From JANLVI01 sp031363915 (GTDB lineage: Bacteria; Vulcanimicrobiota; Vulcanimicrobiia; Vulcanimicrobiales; Vulcanimicrobiaceae): a DNA stretch of 64,000 nucleotides. Within the stretch, counting starts at the first letter, position 1. Each line of letters starts with the position of its first letter. The position numbers were made by a program, and so were the translations under genes. Below, in pieces: positions 44,710 through 51,349 of the stretch. Under the pieces are notes generated by a model. The model was not told the origin of the DNA, did not search any database, and was given only the letters and a program-made list of their open reading frames with translations. The DNA is taken from NCBI GenBank assembly GCA_031363915.1, contig JANLVI010000031.1:1-64000 (forward strand), written 5' to 3'.

Positions 44710-44737
44710 TTGACGAACGTTAACGCAAACCTTAAAG
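44710..44737 (+). promoter_or_regulatory. Candidate promoter with palindrome for the Rrf2 gene
   Basis: TTGACG (44710-44715) and TTAAAG (44732-44737) with a 16-base spacer. The palindrome CGTTAACG (44718-44725) lies between them and could be an Rrf2 operator. The start codon at 44747 is so close that the transcript would be nearly leaderless; no Shine-Dalgarno is seen. Confidence 0.4.
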
Positions 44738-44746
44738 TTTTTAATC

Positions 44747-45166
44747 GTGGCTAACAGTCGTTTCGCGCTAGCGGTTCATGCGCTCGCGTATCTTGCTCAT
44801 CATGACCCCAAACCGACAACCTCGGAGGCGGTCGCAAAATCGATCAACACCAATCCGGTCGTGGTACGTCGACTTTTCGCTCAGTTAAATACGGCTGGAC
44901 TTATTGCGACGCAGCCCGGGGTTGGCGGCGGCGCAACGCTTACGCGTTCGCCGAAGAAGATTTCGCTCGGCAGCGTGTACGCTGCGGTGTCCGAAACGCC
45001 GGCGATCGCTTTGCACCGCAACCGTACCAACCAACGTTGCCCTGTCGGCAAGAACATGACGGGCATCCTCGGTGACGTCTCGGATACGGTCGACACGGCG
45101 ATCGAAAAGAGTCTTTCACGCACGTCGGTCGCCGACGTCCTGACCAAGACGCTCTCGAAGAACTAG
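44747..45166 (+). CDS. Rrf2-family transcriptional regulator
   Basis: 139 aa from GTG at 44747. Rrf2 winged-helix: SRFALAVHALAYLAHHDPKPTTSEAVAKSINTNPVVVRRLFAQLNTAGLIATQPGVGGGATLTRSPKKISL. Only one Cys is present (NQRCPVG), so it lacks the three-Cys cluster site of IscR/NsrR and belongs with the YwnA/HypR-like single-Cys group, which sense thiol stress. Probably autoregulated through the palindrome upstream. The next gene on the plus strand is tRNA-Sec. Confidence 0.88.
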   Translation: MANSRFALAVHALAYLAHHDPKPTTSEAVAKSINTNPVVVRRLFAQLNTAGLIATQPGVGGGATLTRSPKKISLGSVYAAVSETPAIALHRNRTNQRCPVGKNMTGILGDVSDTVDTAIEKSLSRTSVADVLTKTLSKN

Positions 45167-45342
45167 CTCGGTTTTGGGTCCGGCACCTCGAGCGTGCCGG
45201 TGAGAACCCGATAGACCATCACGAAATCGGCAGCAAAGGGTAAAAATGGCTGCTCGAACGTCTTGGGCTGATTTTTGTCGTCGACCCAGTGCGAGACACA
45301 TGCCGGGAGATATCCAAGCGCCAAACCGGCTAGGACGCGCAC
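45163..45342 (-). CDS. Possible small hypothetical protein (fragment)
   Basis: A minus-strand frame of 59 codons from GTG at 45342 reads as ordinary protein (VLAGLALGYLPACVSHWVD ... FLPFAADFVMVYRVLTG) and ends on a TAG overlapping the Rrf2 stop. Hydrophobic N-terminus. It may be the C-terminal remnant of a larger gene, since the frame is open nine codons further to a TGA. No family recognised. Confidence 0.35.
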   Translation of the reverse strand: MRVLAGLALGYLPACVSHWVDDKNQPKTFEQPFLPFAADFVMVYRVLTGTLEVPDPKPS

Positions 45343-45742
45343 GAAAAGTACTGGGGCTTGAGAAGAGCTTCAACTAAAACGGCCGACCAATCCGTTGCCG
45401 TCGGTCGACATGCGCGACATAGCGGAAAAGTCGCTCGCACCCACGGCGAAGTTTCACGCCGCCGTATTCGAAGATCGCAATGGCGTGACGAGCCATCTCT
45501 ACAAACTGATCCGGCTGCGTCTTCGGTGGGCCGGCAGTGCAAAGCCCTGCAGCTGCAAGGCAATAAAGCACATCCCCGGCGCACCGGAGGTTTCCGAGGT
45601 CGTGCGTCGCGCGAACAGGCTAGTCTCGCGCTACCGAACGGAACCGCCGCGCCCGAATGCATGCATACGAATAAAGGCGTGGCATTTTTTCATCGCCGAT
45701 CGCCGAGGACGCTCCAACGCGTCCGACAAACCACAAGCGCAT
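45343..45742. other. Gene-poor stretch before tRNA-Sec
   Basis: About 400 bases with competing short frames on both strands (45374-45571 minus, 45395-45811 plus), none recognisable. The plus frame runs into the tRNA, so it is not a gene. It probably contains the tRNA-Sec promoter, which I could not define. Confidence 0.3.
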
Positions 45743-45836
45743 GGGAGAGTACGGATCTGGTGGTCCGCACGGTCTTCAAAACCGCTGAGGTCTTCGCAAG
45801 GGGACTGGTAGGTTCGATTCCTACACGCTCCCGCCA
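45743..45836 (+). tRNA. selC: tRNA-Sec (anticodon TCA, reads UGA)
   Basis: 94 nt including encoded CCA. The 8-bp acceptor stem (GGGAGAGT with ACGCTCCC, one A-G mismatch) and 5-bp T stem (GTAGG/CCTAC around TTCGATT) give the 13-bp arrangement specific to bacterial tRNA-Sec. The anticodon loop is CTTCAAA with TCA at 45776-45778. The extra arm is long (around GAGGTCTTCGCAAGGGGACT), and the D arm is extended (CGGATCTGGTGGTCCG). It is the substrate of SelA and ligand of SelB, both encoded at 19.5-22.7 kb. Confidence 0.95.
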
Positions 45837-46160
45837 CATTCTGAAAAACGCTGATACGATGGGCGCTTGCAGTCTTGCCTCTCTACCACACGACCCGCAC
45901 ACGAGGCGCTTTCCACGAGCGTCTTGGGCGACATTACGACCGGACCCAGATAGGCGTCAAGCCGGTAGGGCTTCTTAGCAACTCGGAGACGCCACGCAAC
46001 GAGACCCCGGCAGCGAAGGCAGAGGTCGCGTAGCCGCTCTTTGGCGGTGGCGGCGTTTGCAGCGTTGCGCCAAATCCGACACTTGCGATCTGGAAATAAA
46101 CTCGCGGCGTATTTGTCGCTCTTGACGGCATTTGAATCAGACGAACTGCGAGAATCTAAA
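45837..46160. other. Gene-poor stretch between tRNA-Sec and the IS3 remnant
   Basis: A 126-codon minus frame (45821-46201) overlaps the tRNA 3' end. Its middle (RLRDLCLRCRGLVAWRLRVAKKPYRLDAYLG) is arginine-rich with a CxxxC, but no family is recognised and it is probably decayed or spurious. No repeat of the tRNA 3' end was noticed downstream. Confidence 0.3.
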
Positions 46161-46183
46161 TGAAGCTGGACCGGTTCCGTGGA
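46161..46183 (+). repeat. Left terminal inverted repeat of IS3-type element
   Basis: 23 bases beginning TGAAGCTGG; its reverse complement matches 46669-46691 at 22 of 23 positions. TG...CA ends are typical of the IS3 family. Confidence 0.85.
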
Positions 46184-46193
46184 GAGTTGGAGA

Positions 46194-46637
46194 TTAGACA
46201 TTATGCCGCGTGAATCCGTCGCTCGAATTCCATCGGAGAGATGGAGCCGATCGACGTGTGGCGGCGACGTGGATTGTAGAAGCCTTCGATGAAATCGAAG
46301 ACGGCAAGACTGGCTTCACGCGGATTCTTGAACCGATGTTTGACGAGCAACTCGCACTCGAGGATGGCGTTGATGCGGCTTTTGACAATATTTCGCGCTC
46401 GATCGTGAGCTGCTTCACCTGCTTACGCAATTTGAAGAGCTCTGCACGTTCTTCGCTGGTTAATCCGTCACTACGGTTCCCGCTGTCGAGATCAAATTGC
46501 TTAATCCAATTGCGAACGGTTTGCCGTGCAAGTCCGAACTCGTGCGCGAGATCGTCCGGCTGCCGGCCGGCTCGGGCAAGTTCCACGATCTTTGGCCGAA
46601 AGTCCGGCGGGTAGGCCCTGGGATGTTTTCTGGCCAT
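46194..46637 (-). pseudogene. IS3 orfA fused out of frame to the orfB C-terminus
   Basis: From ATG at 46637 the frame gives the OrfA helix-turn-helix and leucine zipper (YPPDFRPKIVELARAGRQPDDLAHEFGLARQTVRNWI ... LFKLRKQVKQLTIEREILSKAA). It then runs out of phase through the remainder. In the adjacent frame the same DNA encodes the end of an IS3 integrase (LVKHRFKNPREASLAVFDFIEGFYNPRRRHTSIGSISPMEFERR), ending at TAA 46201. The deletion joins orfA to the final orfB segment. Confidence 0.85.
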
Positions 46638-46668
46638 TGGTGGACCCTTCTCCGCCAAAGCGGAAATG

Positions 46669-46691
46669 TCCACGGAACCGGGCCAGCTTCA
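46669..46691 (-). repeat. Right terminal inverted repeat of IS3-type element
   Basis: TCCACGGAACCGGGCCAGCT... ending TTCA; mate of 46161-46183. Confidence 0.85.
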
Positions 46692-46959
46692 GATCTACCT
46701 TTTCCCGCCAACTCGCTTCGATCGTACGCGCGCCGGTCTACGGTGCAACCGCTTTAAACGGCAGGGCCTCAAGAAGACGAAACCTCGGCTGCAGCCGACG
46801 CCGATCGTCTCGAGCATCGCGAATTGTGGCTCGTCCCGATACCTTCGGCCGCGATGCTGAAGCAAAATGCTTTTGCCATCGCCACGATCGTTTGGACGAC
46901 GCTCTTAGCCTTCGACGTTTGATGTCTTTGCGCCGCATGGAGCCGGATCGCTCTATGCG
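46692..46959. other. Gene-poor stretch in the decayed island
   Basis: Short arginine-rich frames on both strands only. Nothing recognisable. Confidence 0.3.
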
Positions 46960-47244
46960 TTAACTCGGCGTGATATGCGCGGAAGCGGCCCGATCGCGGG
47001 CAATTTTCGCGCGTGCCTTTTCGCTGATTTTGCGGCCAAAAGTACTTACCGTCCACAACGTTAACCAAATCATCAATCCATTCAGCGACCCATTTTCAGC
47101 AGACGAATGTTGCACGAGTTGTCGTATGGCAAGGGTCGAACTCAGAATGCCCAAGATAAGACCAGGCACTGCTTCTTTGAATGTCAAGTTATCTCTGAAA
47201 ATTACTTTTAAGAGAACCGTTATTGTCAAACCAACGGCACACAC
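46960..47244 (-). CDS. Small membrane protein, hypothetical
   Basis: 94 aa from GTG at 47244, with GAAGG 4-5 bases upstream. Three hydrophobic stretches (AVGLTITVLLKVIF, AVPGLILGILSSTLAIRQL, GLMIWLTLWTVSTFG) precede a basic C-terminus (RKISEKARAKIARDR). AT-richer than the chromosome average. No family recognised. It lies in the island between the IS3 remnant and decayed genes, so foreign origin is likely. Confidence 0.5.
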   Translation of the reverse strand: MCAVGLTITVLLKVIFRDNLTFKEAVPGLILGILSSTLAIRQLVQHSSAENGSLNGLMIWLTLWTVSTFGRKISEKARAKIARDRAASAHITPS

Positions 47245-47322
47245 GGAGCCTTCTATCGCCCAAAAATCGACTTAGAACTCCATTTCTTGCGGTTACTTTA
47301 AGTCGCCGTAAGTCCCATCGTG

Positions 47323-47433
47323 CTAGATGCCCTTGACGACGACGGGGCCGACTTGAAGCTGCCAGCCCTGAACCGCATCGGCCGGTTGGAACTTCAGCGC
47401 GAGTGAGCGGTTGAGACGGAAAGTAATACGCAT
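47323..47433 (-). CDS. Possible 36-aa protein
   Basis: ATG at 47433 with GAGGGG about ten bases upstream. The peptide (MRITFRLNRSLALKFQPADA... ending VGPVVVKGI) has alternating hydrophobic residues like a short beta-structure. No family recognised. Could be the tail of a larger lost gene. Confidence 0.4.
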   Translation of the reverse strand: MRITFRLNRSLALKFQPADAVQGWQLQVGPVVVKGI

Positions 47434-47506
47434 GTGGTGGGCCCCCTCGGGGTGCGGTGTCGTAAGGCTATTATATCGTGAAGGGGAGAAGCCCGCTTGC
47501 CGGACG

Positions 47507-48049
47507 CTATCTGCGTTGTTTTCTGGACTGTGCGCCGCCTTCGCGCCGACGGAGACGCCTCTCAGCGAAAATTTCCGAAAGCGCATCTTTATCGGATGTG
47601 AGGGCGTCCACCTTGCCGCCGCTGTTGGCTCCGACGAGGGTCGCGGAGAAAACGGGAGGCTTGATGGCGAGGCGGTTGGTGTCCTCGATGTGGTAGGTCC
47701 AATCGCGAGCCGCAAGCCAGGGCGCGGAGTCGGGGCGCGACTCGTTGAGGGCTTGGCATGCGCGATAGGCGTCTTCCCGCATCCGTTCTTTGATCTGTCA
47801 GGCGAGCGCGAGCTTCTCCGCGAGTTCCGCCTTCGTCGGCACCGTGGACTTGGCTGTTTGAAACCCGTCGAAGTAATCGAATCCAACCAATGCGGCGGTT
47901 AGCGAAACGAGTGCGCCGATGCCGATTATTTGATGGTTGAAGGTGCCGTTGTCGTGCAATTGGAGCGCCGCCATGAGTAACGGCGCGAAGAATGCGAGGC
48001 CGACGGCGCCCGCAGTCGCGATGCCGCGCGACCGATGGTGGATTTCGCG
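47507..48049 (-). pseudogene. Membrane-protein gene interrupted by an in-frame UGA
   Basis: One frame reads continuously from 48049 to 47507 apart from a TGA at 47798-47800. Before it lie two hydrophobic segments (AGAVGLAFFAPLLMAALQL, IIGIGALVSLTAALVGF) and a helix (TKAELAEKLALA). After it lies QIKERMREDAYRACQALNESRP and a further ~75 residues (WLAARDWTYHIEDTNRLAIKPPVFSATLVG). Both halves look like one protein. The 5' end has no start codon and abuts an EAL fragment. A nonsense mutation in a decayed gene is the simplest reading; Sec insertion is possible because SelA, SelB and tRNA-Sec are present, but the context is not redox-like. Confidence 0.5.
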
Positions 48050-48422
48050 TTAGCGAGGTGACGAATGAGCGATCGCCCCTCAGGCACGAAATGGGCAAAC
48101 GATCGATGTAGCTGAGTGACGAGCAGCCCGTGCCGAAATCGTCGATGGCAAGCGCCGGCCCGAGTTCTCGGAGTCGCGTCATGACATCGAGCCTGGCCTC
48201 GGAGCAATCGAGGATCGATGACTCGGTGAGTTCGAGCGTCATCCGCTTTCTTGCGGCGCCGGTTCGACGAACGACATCGCCGATGTTGCACCCGACATCG
48301 TTCTGATCCGCCGCACGATCGAGTAACACGAACGAATCGTGATATGGGAAGGCTATCGTATCGACGAAAAGCTGTTGTACGTCGACGACAAAGACGAGGG
48401 TTTGCCGTCTGCGTTCAGGCAT
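48050..48422 (-). pseudogene. Decayed EAL-domain (c-di-GMP phosphodiesterase) fragment
   Basis: The minus frame contains the EAL core MTLELTESSILD ... LRELGPALAIDDFGTGCSSLSYIDRLPISCLRGDRSFVTSL, with the DDFGTG metal-binding motif. The N-terminal half with the EAL motif is missing, the upstream frame is scrambled, and the C-terminal half is replaced by the neighbouring ORF. It cannot be an active phosphodiesterase. The intact GGDEF-EAL gene at 51271 shares the same motifs. The 187 bases from 48423 to the panE start hold nothing recognisable. Confidence 0.7.
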
Positions 48423-48609
48423 TCGATGCCGCGGGCGAGAAAGTAGCCGGTTTGCGTCTGTGGCAGCAGTACGTGAAGCGACCTGCTGACGCTTATGGCG
48501 TCAAGTCGTCGATGGACCGGGACTAGCTAGCGGTCACCCCGCTGTAGGACGCGCGGACGATGGAGGCAGGCTGCCTCCATCGCCATAATGCTTGGTCGAG
48601 GGGATAGTT

Positions 48610-49527
48610 ATGAGCCAATCGATCGGGATCGTCGGCGGTGGTGCGCTCGGCACGCTATTTGCTGCCGCACTCGCGCCGCACTACCGTATCCATCTGGTCG
48701 TGCGCACCGAAGCGGATGTCGATATCATCCGTGCGCGCGGTGGCGTTTCGATCGATGCGGCGCACGCGTACGCGGTCGACGTTACGACGAACATTCGCGA
48801 GCTGGCGAACGTCGCGGTGCTCTTCGTCGCGGTGAAAACGTTTGATACGCAGACGGCGCTCGCGCCGCTGGGACCGTTGCTCGATCGTGAATCGATCGTC
48901 GTTAGCTTTCAGAACGGAGTGGACAACGACGCTCGCATTCGCGCGGCAGGGTTCACGGGCGAATCGATCATCTTGGCACCGACGAGCGAAGCGGCGATCC
49001 GTATCGCGCCCGGGATCGTCAAACGTGTCGGCGTCGGGTCGACGACGATCGGTTTTGCCGACAACGCACCGGCGGGGGACGTCGCCGATGTGCTCGACTG
49101 CTTTCGCAGCGGCGGATTTGCGGCGCGTATCGTCGAGGACATCGACGCCCACGTCTGGGCGAAACTGATCATCAACGCGGCGATCAACCCGGTCACGGCG
49201 CTCTGGAACGCCACCAACGACGTCGTGCTTCGCGATCATCAAGCGCACGAGCGAGCAGCGGCCATCGCGCGCGAAGCGATGGCGGTTGCCGTGGCGCTTG
49301 GGATCGATCTGCCCTTCGATGACCCGGTTGCCGCGTTCGAGGCGGTCGCACGCACGACGACCACGAATCGGTCGTCCATGCTTAACGACTTCTCACGCGG
49401 TGGGCCAACCGAAATCGATGCGATCAACGGCGCGGTGGTCGCGCACGGAACGCGGCTCGGGATTCCGACTCCGGTCAATGCGGAAATCGTTGCGGAAATT
49501 GCCGCGCAGAGTGCGAAGCGTGGCTGA
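48610..49527 (+). CDS. panE: 2-dehydropantoate 2-reductase
   Basis: 305 aa from ATG at 48610, with GAGGGG six bases upstream. Ketopantoate reductase: N-terminal GIVGGGALGTLFAAALAPHYRIHLVVR, ELANVAVLFVAVKTFDT, SFQNGVDND, and the C-terminal catalytic Lys in WAKLIINAAINPVTALW, then EIDAINGAVVAHGTRLGIPTPVN. It makes pantoate with NADPH for CoA synthesis. It overlaps panB by 8 bases; together they give two steps of pantoate synthesis. Confidence 0.93.
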   Translation: MSQSIGIVGGGALGTLFAAALAPHYRIHLVVRTEADVDIIRARGGVSIDAAHAYAVDVTTNIRELANVAVLFVAVKTFDTQTALAPLGPLLDRESIVVSFQNGVDNDARIRAAGFTGESIILAPTSEAAIRIAPGIVKRVGVGSTTIGFADNAPAGDVADVLDCFRSGGFAARIVEDIDAHVWAKLIINAAINPVTALWNATNDVVLRDHQAHERAAAIAREAMAVAVALGIDLPFDDPVAAFEAVARTTTTNRSSMLNDFSRGGPTEIDAINGAVVAHGTRLGIPTPVNAEIVAEIAAQSAKRG

Positions 49528-50290
49528 ACGTCGTTTGACGGCGGGCGCGATCCGCAAACGCAAAGGCGCGGCATTTCCGGTCATCACTGCATATGATGCC
49601 GCGTTCGGACGGCTCGCCGAGAGCGCGGGGATCGACGTCATCCTCGTCGGTGATTCGCTCGGCATGGTGATGCTCGGCTACGATTCGACCGTGCACGTGG
49701 AACTTGGCGATATGGAACGTCACGGCGCGGCCGTCGCGCGCGGCACGAAACGCGCGCATGTCGTGGTTGATTTGCCGTTCGGCTCGTACGAAGGAAGCGA
49801 TGAGGCCGCGGCGGCCGCCGCAGCGCGGCTCATCAAATACGGCGGCGCATCGAGCGTGAAACTCGAGGGCGGCGTCCGGATGGTGAGTCGCATCGCTGCG
49901 ATCGTCCGCGCCGGGATCCCGGTTATGGCGCATTTGGGCGTTCTACCGCAAACGGCGGGAATCGGCGAGGGATTTCGGCGCGATGCGCGGCGCGACGAAC
50001 TGCTCGCAGACGCGCGTGCCATCGAGGCCGCTGGCGCGTACGCCGTCGTATTCGAGATGGTCGACGCCGATCTCGCGCGCGAACTCACGGGCACACTCGC
50101 AATCCCGACGATCGGGATCGGCTCGGGTCTGCACTGCGATGCGCAGGTCCTCGTAATGCACGATGCCCTCGGACTCTATCCCGATCCGCCGCCGTTCGCG
50201 CGCGTCTTTGCCGATGTAGCGAAGACGGCAGAAGACGGATTTCGCGCTTACGCAGATGCCGTACGCGCGCGCTCGTTTCCGCCCGGCTAA
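49520..50290 (+). CDS. panB: 3-methyl-2-oxobutanoate hydroxymethyltransferase
   Basis: 256 aa from GTG at 49520; GTG at 49511 is an alternative. PanB motifs: ITAYDAAFGRLAESAGIDVILVGDSLGMVMLGYDST with the metal-binding Asp, VVVDLPFGSYEGS, SSVKLEGG, PVMAHLGVLPQTA, FEMVDADLARELTGTLAIPTIGIGSGLHCDAQVLVMHDALGLY. It transfers a one-carbon unit from methylene-THF to ketoisovalerate. Operon with panE; the cyclase gene starts 3 bases later. Confidence 0.95.
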   Translation: MAERRLTAGAIRKRKGAAFPVITAYDAAFGRLAESAGIDVILVGDSLGMVMLGYDSTVHVELGDMERHGAAVARGTKRAHVVVDLPFGSYEGSDEAAAAAAARLIKYGGASSVKLEGGVRMVSRIAAIVRAGIPVMAHLGVLPQTAGIGEGFRRDARRDELLADARAIEAAGAYAVVFEMVDADLARELTGTLAIPTIGIGSGLHCDAQVLVMHDALGLYPDPPPFARVFADVAKTAEDGFRAYADAVRARSFPPG

Positions 50291-50293
50291 GGG

Positions 50294-51349
50294 GTGGAGA
50301 TCGCCGGACTCTTTGCCGAGATCGAGTCCCTCAGCCGCGAGCGCGACGAGCACGAAGAACGGGCGCGGCGCCTCACGGCCCTACAGGATGCGTTCACCGC
50401 GATCGTTGCGGAGACGGTTGAGGATCGGATCGCCGGGCACGCGTTGCGCGGCGCGTTCGTGGCGCTCGGGTTCACGCGCGCGCTCTGGTTCCAACTCGAC
50501 GAGGCGGGCGATGCAAACGCAGCGTTCGCGTGCGACGGCGACGCGTCGGTCGAGCCTTCGGAATACGGCGACACCTTTCCCGATGCGAGCGTCCTCCACC
50601 GCCTCGCGCGCGGCGAACGCGATGCCGCAGCTGGCTACGCTGACGATGTGGACGTGCCGCTTTACGATGTACGCGGTTGGTATGCGATGGCGGTCTTGCG
50701 CGAACGTGTCGGCCGTCCGGTCGCAATTCTGTATGCCGACGGTGCGCCCGAACGCAGTATCGCGGCGTGGTCGATTGCGTCACTTGGGAATCTTGCGGCC
50801 CACGCGGCGCTCGCACTCGAAGCCATCCGATTGGCACGAGCGATGGAACGTTTGGCGATGAACGATCCGCTCACCGGGCTCATCAATCGGCGCGCGCTCC
50901 TGGCCCGGGTCGGCGCCGAGATCGCGAATGCCGAGCGCGGCAGCAGCAGCTTTGCCTACGTGCTCGTCGATGTCGACAACTTCAAGCGCGTCAACGACAC
51001 GCTGGGCCACGCGGCCGGCGACGCGCATCTCAAACGTATCGCGGATGCGATGCGTGAGGCGACACGAGCAGGCGACGTTCCCGCGCGCTTCGCAGGAGAC
51101 GAATTTGCCATGATCCTCATCGACGCCGACGCGCACGAAGCGACACAGGTGCTCGAGCGGCTCTACGACGTCTTTCGTTCCCAGTCCATATCGTGTTCGA
51201 GCGGTGTCGCGATGTTTCCGAGCGACGGCCTTGATGAAGCCGCGCTCTTCAGCGCTGCCGACGCCGCTCTCTACCGAGCGAAAGACCAGGGTAAGGACCG
51301 TTTCGCGTTCTCTGCGGCTTCGATTGGTTCGAGCGGGTACGAGATGTAG
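50294..51349 (+). CDS. Diguanylate cyclase (GAF-like sensor plus GGDEF domain)
   Basis: 351 aa from GTG at 50294. The N-terminus is a coiled coil (LFAEIESLSRERDEHEERARRLTALQDAF), followed by a GAF-like region to about 185 and a GGDEF domain with NDPLTGLINRRALLARV, VDVDNFKRVNDTLGHAAGD and the signature AGDEF (first Gly replaced by Ala, tolerated in active enzymes). The inhibitory RxxD site is intact: RAGD lies five residues before AGDEF. It makes c-di-GMP. Three bases after panB, so probably co-transcribed with panEB. Its last 79 bases overlap the convergent GGDEF-EAL gene. Confidence 0.88.
   Translation: MEIAGLFAEIESLSRERDEHEERARRLTALQDAFTAIVAETVEDRIAGHALRGAFVALGFTRALWFQLDEAGDANAAFACDGDASVEPSEYGDTFPDASVLHRLARGERDAAAGYADDVDVPLYDVRGWYAMAVLRERVGRPVAILYADGAPERSIAAWSIASLGNLAAHAALALEAIRLARAMERLAMNDPLTGLINRRALLARVGAEIANAERGSSSFAYVLVDVDNFKRVNDTLGHAAGDAHLKRIADAMREATRAGDVPARFAGDEFAMILIDADAHEATQVLERLYDVFRSQSISCSSGVAMFPSDGLDEAALFSAADAALYRAKDQGKDRFAFSAASIGSSGYEM

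Larger units (their letters stand above)
46161..46691 (-). mobile_element. Internally deleted IS3-family insertion sequence (about 531 bp)
   Basis: Bounded by 23-bp inverted repeats (46161-46183 and 46669-46691, one mismatch). Inside, on the minus strand, are orfA and only the last ~58 codons of orfB. Full IS3 elements are about 1.2-1.5 kb, so roughly 700 bp of orfB, including two of the three DDE residues, is missing. With intact ends it could be mobilised in trans, like a miniature element. No clear target-site duplication was seen. Confidence 0.85.

Noticed and set aside
45395..45811. 138-codon plus-strand frame before tRNA-Sec
   Set aside because: It runs through most of the tRNA gene and resembles nothing.
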